Assembly: GCA_017465505.1 (NCBI GenBank)
Contig: JAFTWB010000013.1
Coordinates: forward strand, 1-64,000
Reading direction: 5' to 3'
Source: Clostridia bacterium
GTDB taxonomy: Bacteria; Bacillota; Clostridia; Oscillospirales; Acutalibacteraceae
DNA length: 64,000 nt
A model generated the notes under the pieces. The model was not told where the DNA came from. It did not search any database and saw only the letters and a program-made list of their open reading frames with translations. Positions 43,466 to 52,322 of the stretch are shown in pieces; position 1 is the stretch's first letter; every line of letters starts with the position of its first letter. The position numbers and the translations under genes were made by a program.

Positions 43466-43742
43466 TCGTTAGCCACGACGGGGCATTTCCACCTTTTGAA
43501 AAGTAGGCGATAATTGTAACGCCTGCTTAACGGTGGGGTTAAAAGTTAATTTAATTTTATATTATAATCAGTTGCACGCATTGCGTGGGTTTATAATATT
43601 ATATAAATCAGGAGCGAAGCGACCCTACGTGTTTTTCGTAGAAAAACATATCGCAACAATGAAGTTGTTATATCGAATTTGCAACGCAAATATATCGCAT
43701 TGACAAAGTCAATATATCGATTCATTTGCTTCAGCAAATGAT
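43466..43742 (+). repeat. GTTAGCCAC composite repeat, copy 4, with ATATCG-linked palindromes
   Basis: This lies between oriC and the 3' end of dnaA. The leader starts GTTAGCCACGACGGGGC. Helix strands CCACC (43489-43493) and GGTGG (43532-43536) enclose an inner stem AAGTAGGCG with CGCCTGCTT. Palindromes AACAATGAAGTTGTT, ATTTGCAACGCAAAT, ATTGACAAAGTCAAT and TCATTTGCTTCAGCAAATGA follow, joined by ATATCG. The last one ends 1-2 nt from the dnaA stop codon and may also end its mRNA. Confidence 0.75.
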
Positions 43743-43743
43743 G

Positions 43744-45063
43744 TTAGCGTTCGCCGCGGATGTTTTTCATAATATCCTGTACCGTTTCTTTTACCTTGGA
43801 GTCGGTCTGCATTTTCTTTTCCATCTGCTGAACTGTATAAACGATGGTTGAGTAATGCTTGCCGCCGAATTTTTCGCCGATTTGCTCCATTGTAAAGGTG
43901 GTGAGCTCACGGGCAATATAAATGGCGATATTTCTGGGGTTCTTAACCGCCGCCGTACGGCTCTTCTGGCTGGTAATATCCTCGGGAGTAATACCGAAGG
44001 TACGGGCAACCTCCTCAACAATTTTCTCAATTGTATGCTCAGGAGAGATATTGTTTGTGAGAATATCGGAAATAACCTCTGAAACAATGAGAATTGTAGG
44101 CTTTTCGTTGTTGAGCATATATCTTGCCTTAAGCTTCTTTACAGTACCCTCAAGCTGACGGATGTTGTTTTTAAGCTTCTGTGCAATAAACTCTGCAACC
44201 TCGTTGGACATAGGCAAATCAAGGTGGTCTGCTTTACGCTTGATAATGGCAATTCGTGTTTCCATATCGGGAGGCTGAACGTCTGCCAGCAAGCCCCACT
44301 CAAAACGGGAGCGGAGTCTTTCCTCAAGAACGTTGATGTCCTTAGGAGGACGGTCTGAGGTGAGAACAATCTGCTTTTTACTTTCGAAAAGTGTATTGAA
44401 GGTATGGAAGAACTCTTCCTGAGTAGCTTCCTTACCGCCGATGAACTGAACGTCGTCCACTAAAAGGACGTCTGCCTGTCTGTACTTATGTCTGAACTCT
44501 ACTGTGGTGTTCTGGCGGATTGACTCAATAAGCTCGTTGGCAAAGTCGTCGCCCTTGATGTAGATGATTTTCATATCGGGGTTGGCTTTTTTGATATCGT
44601 TGCCAATGGCGTAGAGAAGATGAGTTTTGCCAAGTCCCGAGTTACCGTAAAGGAAAAGAGGGTTGTATGCACCTGCAGGGTTTGCGGCAACTGCCAGAGA
44701 GGCGGCGTGGGCAAATTTGTTGGATGAGCCTACAATAAAGTTTTCGAAGGTATACTCATAGTCAGAATTGATTACTTCTGTACCTTGCTCTTCCTCTTCT
44801 TTTTTCTGCTCCTCTTCGGTAACAAAGCAGATTTCAAAGCTGCAACTGAAAACAGCCTGAAAAGCCTCGTTAAGAAGAGTTATGTAGTTTCTCACAAGAG
44901 TCTGCCTGTGAAAATCGTTGGGAACCAGAAGCACAACCTTGCTCTGTTCGTAGTCAAGAGAAACAGGCTTTACTCTTGCAATCCAGGTTTTGTATGCTAT
45001 ATCGGTAATTTTTGTTCTGCAATATTCGCTTACTATAAGCCAAGCGTCTTTAAAAGAATCCAT
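43744..45063 (-). CDS. dnaA: Chromosomal replication initiator protein DnaA
   Basis: A 439-residue initiator. Domain I covers about residues 1-85. A short acidic linker (EEEQKKEEEEQGTE) follows. The AAA+ domain has Walker A GNSGLGKT (140-147), Walker B VLLVDDVQFIGGK and the sensor region. Domain IV is at the C-terminus. The domain IV signature is altered: FGGKHYSTIVYT (about 399-410) instead of FGG[RK]DH[ST]T, so the two base-contacting residues D and H are H and Y. The start at 45063 has GGAGG upstream; the open frame is 15 codons longer. The promoter at 45146-45174 leaves a leader of about 75 nt. Confidence 0.97.
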   Translation of the reverse strand: MDSFKDAWLIVSEYCRTKITDIAYKTWIARVKPVSLDYEQSKVVLLVPNDFHRQTLVRNYITLLNEAFQAVFSCSFEICFVTEEEQKKEEEEQGTEVINSDYEYTFENFIVGSSNKFAHAASLAVAANPAGAYNPLFLYGNSGLGKTHLLYAIGNDIKKANPDMKIIYIKGDDFANELIESIRQNTTVEFRHKYRQADVLLVDDVQFIGGKEATQEEFFHTFNTLFESKKQIVLTSDRPPKDINVLEERLRSRFEWGLLADVQPPDMETRIAIIKRKADHLDLPMSNEVAEFIAQKLKNNIRQLEGTVKKLKARYMLNNEKPTILIVSEVISDILTNNISPEHTIEKIVEEVARTFGITPEDITSQKSRTAAVKNPRNIAIYIARELTTFTMEQIGEKFGGKHYSTIVYTVQQMEKKMQTDSKVKETVQDIMKNIRGER

Positions 45064-45145
45064 TAAAACTTCCTCCGTTCTTTTAAAATTCTGAACTTCT
45101 TTTCTCAAAATCAGCCTACTACGGCATAATAAAAATTACTATTTA

Positions 45146-45174
45146 ATTTTAGCAAATTTTTCGCCTTAAATCAA
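45146..45174 (-). promoter_or_regulatory. Promoter of dnaA
   Basis: On the minus strand TTGATT (complement at 45169-45174), 17 bp, TAAAAT (complement at 45146-45151) with an extended TGC in front. No DnaA box was recognised near it. Confidence 0.75.
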
Positions 45175-45419
45175 TAGTTTTTTCTATTATTATGTAAATA
45201 TAACAATAATAATTAGGTCTTATTTTGAGAAGCAGTTACTTTTTTATATTTCGGTTGTATTTTTGAAAAAGGTTTGGCAAAATACTGAAAAAACTCAGTT
45301 GTATCAAAGGTTTTCTAAATTTTTAAGAAGAAATTTTTGTCACAATTTGTGGCAGAAAAGAAAATTTATACAATATCTTGTAAATTTTAGAAATCCCGAG
45401 TAAAATGGAAAAATTTTTG
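45175..45419. other. AT-rich gap between dnaA and rpmH
   Basis: Very AT-rich sequence between the divergent dnaA and rpmH promoters. Neither TTATCCACA nor TTTTCAACA was found, and I see no gene or clear hairpin. Confidence 0.5.
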
Positions 45420-45448
45420 TTGACTTTAAGCCGCACTTTAGATATAAT
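45420..45448 (+). promoter_or_regulatory. Promoter of rpmH
   Basis: TTGACT (45420-45425), 17 bp, TATAAT (45443-45448), 38 bp before the ATG. Confidence 0.85.
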
Positions 45449-45486
45449 GTTACATTGCAAGGTTATGTTGTGAAAGGAGGATTTAT

Positions 45487-45621
45487 ATGCTGAGAACATA
45501 TCAACCCAAAAAGCTTCACAGAAAGAAGGAGCACGGCTTCAGAAAGAGAATGTCCGACAAAAACGGTCGTAAGGTTCTTGCTCGCAGAAGAGCAAAGGGC
45601 AGAAAGAGACTTTCTTACTAA
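45487..45621 (+). CDS. rpmH: 50S ribosomal protein L34
   Basis: A 44-residue ribosomal protein beginning [20 protein letters not shown] and ending with [12 protein letters not shown]. The whole L34 sequence is present. GAAAGGAGG lies 6 nt upstream of the ATG. First gene of the rightward rpmH-rnpA-yidD-yidC-jag group, as in most bacteria. Confidence 0.98.
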   Translation: MLRTYQPKKLHRKKEHGFRKRMSDKNGRKVLARRRAKGRKRLSY

Positions 45622-45736
45622 TTTGAAAGGCCACCGTTTAACTGTGGTCTTTCTTTAGTTTTTCTAACTTTAATGCGTAATTTACTACTTCTACTACTTC
45701 TTTGATACGCATACTGTTATTTCAAGGTGGTTAATA

Positions 45737-46081
45737 ATGAGTGAGATAATCACTTTATGTGATGCTTGGGCTTTCAGACGTGCTTACCGACAGGGTAAAA
45801 GCTTCGTCGCGCCCGAGCTTGTCACCTATGTCATTAAAAATAAACAAAATAACCTGCGTATCGGTATAACCACCGGCAAGAAAATCGGCAAGGCTGTTTT
45901 AAGAAGCCGTGCCAGACGGGTCATCAGAGCGGCCTTTCGAGAGGTTATGAATGATTCAGAGCTTTTAAAGTCGGGCTTTGACGTTGTTTTTGTGGCAAGG
46001 GGGAAGACTCCTTACATTAAAAGCACAGCTCTCTCAAAGGTAATGAAAAAACAGCTTAAGGAAAGCAGTCTTATAAAATGA
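45737..46081 (+). CDS. rnpA: Ribonuclease P protein component
   Basis: A 114-residue basic protein that assists the RNase P RNA in trimming tRNA 5' leaders. It has the family motif RSRARRVIRAAFRE and an N-terminal FRRAYRQGKSF. It overlaps yidD by 4 bp (ATGA). Confidence 0.95.
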   Translation: MSEIITLCDAWAFRRAYRQGKSFVAPELVTYVIKNKQNNLRIGITTGKKIGKAVLRSRARRVIRAAFREVMNDSELLKSGFDVVFVARGKTPYIKSTALSKVMKKQLKESSLIK

Positions 46082-46299
46082 AAAAGCTCTTTATCCGTAT
46101 GATTCGTTATTATCAGACGCATATTTCGGTTCACACACCGCCAATGTGTAAATATTATCCTACCTGCTCTCAATATGCTCTGGAGGCTATTGAGAATTTT
46201 GGTGCGTTTAAAGGATTTTTTATGGCGTTGTGGAGGTTTTTGCGGTGCAATCCCTTTTCAAAGGGTGGCTATGACCCTGTACCTCAAAAGAAAAAGTGA
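46078..46299 (+). CDS. yidD: Membrane protein insertion efficiency factor YidD
   Basis: A 73-residue protein with the conserved IRYYQTHIS, CKYYPTCSQYALEAIENFGAFKG and RCNPFSKGGYDPVP. It probably helps YidC. It lies between rnpA (4-bp overlap) and yidC. Confidence 0.96.
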   Translation: MKKLFIRMIRYYQTHISVHTPPMCKYYPTCSQYALEAIENFGAFKGFFMALWRFLRCNPFSKGGYDPVPQKKK

Positions 46300-46324
46300 T
46301 TAGTTATTTAAGGAAGGTTTGCCA

Positions 46325-47236
46325 ATGACAGGACTTTTTGAATTTTTAGGCGGTATCTTCGGCTGGGTACTCTATGGTGCTTATCTGCTGGTACATAACT
46401 ATGGTCTTGCAATTTTAATCTTTACCATATTTACAAAGCTTATTTTCTTCCCTTCTACTATCAAACAGCAGAAAAGTATGGCAAAGAATGCCCGTCTTTC
46501 AGGGCAAATGCAGGCTCTCCGTGAGAAGTACGGCAATAATCGTGAAAAGCTCAACGAAGAAACCCAGAAGCTTTACGAAAAAGAGGGTACAAGCCCTTAT
46601 AGCGGATGTTTGTCCTCTATTCTCCCTATGTTCCTGTTATTAGGTGTTTTCTATGCAGTCGCCTATCCCCTTACCAACACTTTGCATATTGACGCAAATA
46701 TGGTTAACAATGCAAGGACTGCTCTTGAGGCTGTCCCCGGACTTAACCTTTCTGCTTCTCAGCAGTACGGCGGTCAGATTGACATCCTTATGTATTTCAA
46801 CGCCTTCCCCAGTGTACAGAACTGCTTCTCTGCAGATGTAATTCAGAAAATCAGTGATTTCAGTAATTCATTTAATCTTTGCGGATTAAATCTTCTTGTA
46901 AGCCCTTCAGCTTTGGGCTTTTCCTGGTATCTTATTATTCCTGTGCTCAGCTTTATATCATCCGTTGCTTCTCAGCTTGTTATGCAGAAGATGAACGGTA
47001 CAGCTCAGGCTCAGCAGGGTTGTATGAAGATTATGATTTACGGTCTTCCCCTTTTCTCCGCTTACATCGCTTACAGTGTTCCCTCGGCGGTTGGTTTTTA
47101 TTGGATTTGTTCCACCGTCATCAGCTTTATTCAGTCAGTTATTGTGCACAAATACTTCGGTCCCGATATGTTGATTGCAAGGAGCGAAGCTGCCAGAGTT
47201 GCTCTGCTTGAACAGCAGGAGAGTCTGGTTAAATAA
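46325..47236 (+). CDS. yidC: Membrane protein insertase YidC (SpoIIIJ/OxaA type)
   Basis: A 303-residue short (Gram-positive type) insertase with about five membrane segments. The conserved NYGLAILIFTIFTKLIFFPSTIKQQKSM includes the positively charged groove region, and the cytoplasmic hairpin is rich in charged residues. AGGAAGG lies 7 nt before the ATG at 46325, preferred to a TTG at 46319. No lipobox is seen at the N-terminus, unlike B. subtilis SpoIIIJ. Confidence 0.94.
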   Translation: MTGLFEFLGGIFGWVLYGAYLLVHNYGLAILIFTIFTKLIFFPSTIKQQKSMAKNARLSGQMQALREKYGNNREKLNEETQKLYEKEGTSPYSGCLSSILPMFLLLGVFYAVAYPLTNTLHIDANMVNNARTALEAVPGLNLSASQQYGGQIDILMYFNAFPSVQNCFSADVIQKISDFSNSFNLCGLNLLVSPSALGFSWYLIIPVLSFISSVASQLVMQKMNGTAQAQQGCMKIMIYGLPLFSAYIAYSVPSAVGFYWICSTVISFIQSVIVHKYFGPDMLIARSEAARVALLEQQESLVK

Positions 47237-47281
47237 ATAAGAAAATTAGCGGTATATTTACATATACTTTAAGGAGAAAAA

Positions 47282-48067
47282 ATGATTAGAGAAGCTATCG
47301 GCGTAGGTAACGACGAGGTTCAGGCATTGGAAGATGCCTGCAAACAGCTCGGTGTAGAAACCTACGAAGTAGAATTTGAAACCTTGCAGCGTGCCGAAAA
47401 AGGTGTTTTAGGTATTTTCGGTAAAAAGCAGGCAAAGGTAAGAGCATTTATCAAAACAGGTCCTGCAGAAACTGCTGCTCAGTTTGTTAAGGATGTTCTC
47501 TCTGCTATGGATATTAACTCTGTTGAAGTTAAGTTAACAGAAGAAGAGCAGGGTGCAACAATTGAGCTTGAGGGTGAAGAGGTTGGCTCTATCATCGGCA
47601 GACGCGGTGAAACCCTCGACGCTTTACAGTATCTTACAGGTCTTGTTGCAAATCACGTTGACAATTCCTATTATAAAATTACAATCAACACAGGTAACTA
47701 CCGTGAAAAGAGAGAAAAGACTCTTGAAATCTTAGGCAGAAAGCTTGCTTTCAAAGCAGTAAAGACAGGTATGAAAACCTCTCTTGAGCCTATGAATCCT
47801 TATGAAAGACGTGTTATCCACACTGCAGTTCAGAAGGTAAACGGTGCTACTTCCTGGAGCGAAGGTGAAAACCTTCAGCGCCACGTTGTTATCGGCCCCG
47901 ACGGTAACGTTAAGCCCAGAAACGACAGATATCGCGGTAAGGGTAACAATAACAGAGGCGGCAGAGGCAGATACAACTCAAAGCCCAAGTACGTTCCCGA
48001 AAAGAACGACCGTGCTCCCATCAACGAGGGCGAGGGTATGGGTCTTTACGGCAGAATTGACAAGTAA
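47282..48067 (+). CDS. jag: RNA-binding protein Jag (KhpB)
   Basis: A 261-residue protein. The Jag-N domain (residues 1-55) has EKGVLGIFGKKQAKVRAF. A KH domain with the GRRG-type loop SIIGRRGETLDALQYLTG is followed by an R3H domain (NPYERRVIHTAVQ). A basic, G/N/R-rich tail of about 45 residues (GKGNNNRGGRGRYNSKPK) is long for the family. It binds RNA with KhpA in other Firmicutes. Confidence 0.95.
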   Translation: MIREAIGVGNDEVQALEDACKQLGVETYEVEFETLQRAEKGVLGIFGKKQAKVRAFIKTGPAETAAQFVKDVLSAMDINSVEVKLTEEEQGATIELEGEEVGSIIGRRGETLDALQYLTGLVANHVDNSYYKITINTGNYREKREKTLEILGRKLAFKAVKTGMKTSLEPMNPYERRVIHTAVQKVNGATSWSEGENLQRHVVIGPDGNVKPRNDRYRGKGNNNRGGRGRYNSKPKYVPEKNDRAPINEGEGMGLYGRIDK

Positions 48068-48096
48068 ACAACGACGAGTTTTAACCCGTCGATTTA

Positions 48097-48126
48097 AAAG
48101 GCGGCTCTGTGCCGCCTTTTATTTTT
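48097..48126 (+). terminator. Terminator of the rpmH-jag group
   Basis: AAAAGGCGGC (48097-48106) pairs with GCCGCCTTTT (48111-48120), then a T-rich tract. Confidence 0.88.
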
Positions 48127-48159
48127 AAGGCTACAAAATCACATTTAAAAGGTGAGATT

Positions 48160-49527
48160 ATGAGAGAATCTACCATTGCCGCCATAAGCACTCCACAAGG
48201 TGCAGGCGGAATTGCAGTTATAAGAATATCGGGAGATAAGGCTATTGAGGTTGCTGACAGGGTTTTTGTTTCTTTTTCAGGCAAAAAACTTGTTGACTTA
48301 GAAGGGTACCGTGCACTTTACGGCAATATCGTTTTTGAGGACGAAATCTTAGACGAGTGTGTAGCCCTTGTTTTCAGAGCTCCAAAGAGTTTTACAGGTG
48401 AAAACGTGGTGGAGCTTTGTTGTCACGGTGGTAATCTTGTAACAAAGCTGGTACTGAGAGCAGTTTTAAGTTCAGGTGCAGAAGCCGCCGAAGCAGGAGA
48501 GTTTACCAGACGAGCCTTTCTTAATGGCAAAATGAACATTGCAGAAGCTGAAAGTATAATGAATCTTATTTCAGCCCAGAGCAAAAGTGCACTTCGTGCC
48601 GCAAACAACGTAAGACGAGGGGCTGTAAGCAAGAAGATTTACGCTCTTTGTGAAAGACTGGAATTCACTGCTGCTCACCTCAGTGCCTGGGCAGATTTCC
48701 CTGAAGAGGACATACCCGAGGTAAATGAGGAGAATCTGAGAAAAACTCTTACCGAAACACTTGCTGAGCTTGACTTTCTTATGAAAAATTACGACGCAGG
48801 CAAGGCTATAACTCAGGGTGTGCCCACTGCTATTTTAGGTAAGCCAAATGTGGGCAAATCTACCTTGATGAATCTTCTCTCAGGCTTTGATAAGAGCATT
48901 GTCACCGATATCCCCGGCACTACCCGTGATGTAGTTGAGGAAACCGTTGTGTTGGGTGAGATTATTTTAAGGCTCAGTGACACCGCAGGTATCCGTGACA
49001 CAGATAATGTTGTGGAGAAAATCGGTGTTGACCGTGCCAAGGAGAAGATAAGCGAAAGCCAGCTTCTTCTTGCGGTTTTTGATTCAAGCAATGAGCTTGA
49101 TGATGAAGACAAAAAGATAATTGAAGAAATCGGCGATACTCCTGCAGTGGCGGTTATTAACAAAAGCGATTTGGAAAGTAAAATCGACACCGCTTTTATT
49201 GAAAGCCATTTTGAGCAGGTTGTTTACATCAGTGCAAAGCTTGGAAGCGGCAAGGATGAGCTTATTTCTGCCGTAACAAAGGCAACAGGCAGCGAGAACT
49301 TCTCTGCTTCTGCGGTTTTACTTGCAGGAGAAAGACAACGTGCTGCCGCAGAAAACGCAAGAGATTGTGTATCTTCTGCTATAAGTGCACTAGATATGGG
49401 ATTTTCTCTTGACGCCGTTACTATTGATATAGAAAACGCTCTCTATAAGCTTTACGAGCTTGTGGGCAAAAATGTCAGCGAAGAAATTGTAGACAAAGTT
49501 TTCCACACCTTCTGCGTAGGAAAATAA
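48160..49527 (+). CDS. mnmE: tRNA modification GTPase MnmE
   Basis: A 455-residue protein. The N-terminal folate-binding domain has STIAAISTPQGAGGIAVIRISG. The G domain has GKPNVGKST (G1), DTAGIRDT (G3) and NKSD (G4). The C-terminal FCVGK carries the catalytic cysteine. With MnmG it modifies wobble U34 to cmnm5U. AAAGGTGAG lies 4 nt before the ATG at 48160; the frame is open 17 codons further upstream, but those lie beyond the terminator and have no site. Confidence 0.97.
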   Translation: MRESTIAAISTPQGAGGIAVIRISGDKAIEVADRVFVSFSGKKLVDLEGYRALYGNIVFEDEILDECVALVFRAPKSFTGENVVELCCHGGNLVTKLVLRAVLSSGAEAAEAGEFTRRAFLNGKMNIAEAESIMNLISAQSKSALRAANNVRRGAVSKKIYALCERLEFTAAHLSAWADFPEEDIPEVNEENLRKTLTETLAELDFLMKNYDAGKAITQGVPTAILGKPNVGKSTLMNLLSGFDKSIVTDIPGTTRDVVEETVVLGEIILRLSDTAGIRDTDNVVEKIGVDRAKEKISESQLLLAVFDSSNELDDEDKKIIEEIGDTPAVAVINKSDLESKIDTAFIESHFEQVVYISAKLGSGKDELISAVTKATGSENFSASAVLLAGERQRAAAENARDCVSSAISALDMGFSLDAVTIDIENALYKLYELVGKNVSEEIVDKVFHTFCVGK

Positions 49528-49544
49528 AGACAGGATTTGATTAT

Positions 49545-51419
49545 ATGAAATACATCGCAGGAAATTATGACGTTGCCGTTATAGGTGCAGGCCACGCAGG
49601 TATTGAAGCTGCTCTGGCTTCAGCTCGCCTTGGGGTTAAGACTGTGATTTTCACCATAAATATGGACGCCGTGGGCAACTGCCCCTGTAATCCGTCCATT
49701 GGCGGCACTGCAAAGGGTCATCTTGTAAGGGAGATTGACGCTCTAGGCGGTGAAATGGGCAAAACTGCCGACAAAGCGATTTTACAGATGAGGATGTTAA
49801 ACCTTGGTAAAGGCCCTGCCGTTCATTCTCTCAGAGGACAGATTGACAGACGTAAGTATCAGGATATTATGAAGCACAAGCTTGAGCTTACAGAGAATCT
49901 GGAGCTAAGACAGGCAGAAATCGTTTCCGTAGAAAAAACCGAAGATGGCTTTATTTTAGAGAGTCGTACCCACGCTCAGTACATCACAAAGAAGGTTATT
50001 ATTGCTACAGGTACTTATCTTGGTGGCAGAATCTTTATCGGTGATGTTTCTTATGAAGGCGGCCCTGACGGAATGTTTGCCGCCACAGAGCTGACAAAGA
50101 GCCTTGTAAATCTTGGTTTGCCCTTAAGACGATTCAAGACAGGTACTCCTGCAAGAGTGCTGAGAAGCAGTATTGATTTCAGCGATTTAGAAGCTCAGCA
50201 GGGCGACGAGCCCCCTCAGCACTTTTCCTTTGAAACAGAAGGCGATCTTGAGAACAAGGTTGTTTGTCATATAAGCTGGACAAATGAAAATACAAAAAAG
50301 GTTATCCTTGATAATATTCACCTCAGTCCCCTTTACTCGGGTATGATTGAGGGTGTTGGCCCCAGATATTGTCCCAGTTTAGAGGATAAGATTATGAGGT
50401 TTAAGGATAAAGAAAGACATCAGCTCTTTATTGAGCCCTGCGGTCTTGATACCGAGGAGATGTACTTACAGGGTATGTCCTCTTCCCTGCCTGAAGGTGT
50501 GCAGAGTGCTTTCTACAAAACCATAAAGGGTCTGGAAAACGCAGTTATTATGCGTCCTGCTTATGCTATTGAGTACGATTGCGTTGACCCCACAAGTATG
50601 AAGGCAACTCTTGAGTTCAAGGACATCAAGGGTCTGTACGGAGCCGGACAGTTCAACGGCTCTTCAGGATATGAAGAAGCCGCTGCTCAGGGCTTGGTGG
50701 CAGGTATCAATGCCGCCAGAGCAGTTAAAGGGGATAACGAATTTATCCTCGAACGCTCGGGCTCGTATATCGGCACTCTTATTGACGACCTTGTAACAAA
50801 AGGCAGTAACGAGCCATACAGAATGATGACTTCCAGAAGTGAGTACCGACTTCTTTTAAGGCAGGACAACGCCGACGAAAGGCTTACCCCCTCGGGTTAT
50901 GATATCGGCCTTATAAGCGAGGAAAGATGGCAGAAGTACCTTAAGAAAACAGAGCTTAAGGCAAAGGAGCTTAAACGGCTTAAGTCTACCACCCTGTCCC
51001 CTACTGAAGAGTTAAACAATATACTTGTTTCACGTGAAACATCTCCTGTTGCTTCGGGGGTAACTCTCTACGATTTGCTTAAGAGGCCTCAGCTCAGCTA
51101 CAAGGATTTGGCAGAGGTGGACAAAGACAGACCCGAGCTTGAACCCATTATTATTGAGCAGTTGCAGACAGAAATCAAGTACGAGGGTTATATCTCCAAG
51201 CAGAAAGACCGCATTGAGCAAGTAAGACGTATGAGCGAGAAAAAGCTCCCTGAAGATATAGATTACAGAGAAATAGCAGGACTTCGACTTGAGGCTCAGG
51301 AAAAGCTCAACAAAATCAAGCCTCTCAGCATTGACCAGGCAAGCAGAATCTCAGGAGTTTCTCCTGCTGATATCAGCGTGCTTATTATCTGGCTGAGCAG
51401 TAAAAAAGGAGGCAAATAA
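49545..51419 (+). CDS. mnmG: tRNA uridine-5-carboxymethylaminomethyl modification enzyme MnmG
   Basis: A 624-residue FAD enzyme. It has GAGHAGIEAALASARLG (dinucleotide fold), CNPSIGGTAKGHLVREIDALGGEMGK, GPAVHSLRGQIDR and AQFNGSSGYEEAAAQGLVAGINAAR. It is the partner of MnmE, 17 bp upstream. A perfect parS site (51026-51041) lies within the coding sequence at codons for LVSRETSP. Confidence 0.97.
   Translation: MKYIAGNYDVAVIGAGHAGIEAALASARLGVKTVIFTINMDAVGNCPCNPSIGGTAKGHLVREIDALGGEMGKTADKAILQMRMLNLGKGPAVHSLRGQIDRRKYQDIMKHKLELTENLELRQAEIVSVEKTEDGFILESRTHAQYITKKVIIATGTYLGGRIFIGDVSYEGGPDGMFAATELTKSLVNLGLPLRRFKTGTPARVLRSSIDFSDLEAQQGDEPPQHFSFETEGDLENKVVCHISWTNENTKKVILDNIHLSPLYSGMIEGVGPRYCPSLEDKIMRFKDKERHQLFIEPCGLDTEEMYLQGMSSSLPEGVQSAFYKTIKGLENAVIMRPAYAIEYDCVDPTSMKATLEFKDIKGLYGAGQFNGSSGYEEAAAQGLVAGINAARAVKGDNEFILERSGSYIGTLIDDLVTKGSNEPYRMMTSRSEYRLLLRQDNADERLTPSGYDIGLISEERWQKYLKKTELKAKELKRLKSTTLSPTEELNNILVSRETSPVASGVTLYDLLKRPQLSYKDLAEVDKDRPELEPIIIEQLQTEIKYEGYISKQKDRIEQVRRMSEKKLPEDIDYREIAGLRLEAQEKLNKIKPLSIDQASRISGVSPADISVLIIWLSSKKGGK
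51026..51041. promoter_or_regulatory. parS site inside mnmG
   Basis: TGTTTCACGTGAAACA, a perfect 16-bp palindrome identical to the B. subtilis parS consensus. ParB loads here and spreads. Confidence 0.95.
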
Positions 51420-52139
51420 ATGACAAAGACAGAATTTATCACCACCTTACTTAATAAAGCAGAAGAATTTGGCGTACCTCTTACTCAGGAACAAGGCGAA
51501 AAGCTTTTTGTTTACTTTGAAGAGCTTGTGAGAGTCAACGAGTATATGAACCTCACCGCTATTACCGAGCCTGAGGAAGTTATAGTGAAGCATTTCTGTG
51601 ACAGTCTGGCACTTCTTAAGTACAGCTTCATAAAAGAAAACGCAAGCCTTGTGGATGTAGGCACAGGTGCAGGCTTCCCCGGTGTGGTTATAAAAATCGC
51701 CAGAGATGACATCAGGCTTACCCTTATGGACGCTGCAGGCAAGAGAATCAACTTTCTTGAAGAGCTTTGTGAGAAAATCGGAATTGAGGTTGAGTGTGTT
51801 CATATCCGAGCTGAACAAGCAGGCGTTGACACTGACTATCGTGAAGAGTTCGACGTTGTTACAAGCCGTGCAGTTGCCGAGCTGAGAGTTCTCAATGAAT
51901 ATTGTCTGCCTCTGGTAAAGGTAAACGGCAAGTTCGTTGCCCTTAAGGGTAAAAACGGAAGTGAAGAGGTTAACCTTGCAAAGTCCTCTATTTCCGTTTT
52001 AGGCGGCAAGCTTACTAAGGTTGAGGAGTACTCTCTCTTTGACGCAGGAGAAAGAACCGTGGTTGAAATTAAAAAGGTGAAGAAAACTTCTTCCAAGTAT
52101 CCTCGCCACAACTCCCAGATTAAATCCAAACCCCTTTGA
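51420..52139 (+). CDS. rsmG: 16S rRNA (guanine(527)-N7)-methyltransferase RsmG
   Basis: A 239-residue SAM-dependent methyltransferase with MNLTAITEPEEVIVKHFCDSL, LVDVGTGAGFPGVVIKIA (SAM site) and the conserved VTSRAVAELRVLNEYCLPLVK. It starts immediately after the mnmG stop codon. It methylates G527 of 16S rRNA. The C-terminus (SSKYPRHNSQIKSKPL) has the usual basic end. Confidence 0.96.
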   Translation: MTKTEFITTLLNKAEEFGVPLTQEQGEKLFVYFEELVRVNEYMNLTAITEPEEVIVKHFCDSLALLKYSFIKENASLVDVGTGAGFPGVVIKIARDDIRLTLMDAAGKRINFLEELCEKIGIEVECVHIRAEQAGVDTDYREEFDVVTSRAVAELRVLNEYCLPLVKVNGKFVALKGKNGSEEVNLAKSSISVLGGKLTKVEEYSLFDAGERTVVEIKKVKKTSSKYPRHNSQIKSKPL

Positions 52140-52145
52140 ATAACG

Positions 52146-52174
52146 CTCCCTTTCTTTTGAGAGGGAGTTTTTTT
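52146..52174 (+). terminator. Terminator of mnmE-mnmG-rsmG
   Basis: CTCCCT pairs with AGGGAG, followed by seven T residues. Confidence 0.85.
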
Positions 52175-52322
52175 ATGCCTTTTTTCGCCCAATTTCAAAA
52201 AACTCCCCCTATATATACCTCTATTTCCAATAAAAATTGCACAGAATTATGCAATTTTTTTAAGTGAGAAGTGATAAAATTTAATTACAGCAAAACCAAG
52301 GGCACGAAAAGGAGATTTAAGG

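Noticed and set aside
45064-45486. Second origin half (DnaA boxes) upstream of dnaA
   Set aside because: Neither TTATCCACA nor TTTTCAACA was found there; the gap holds two divergent promoters and AT-rich sequence.
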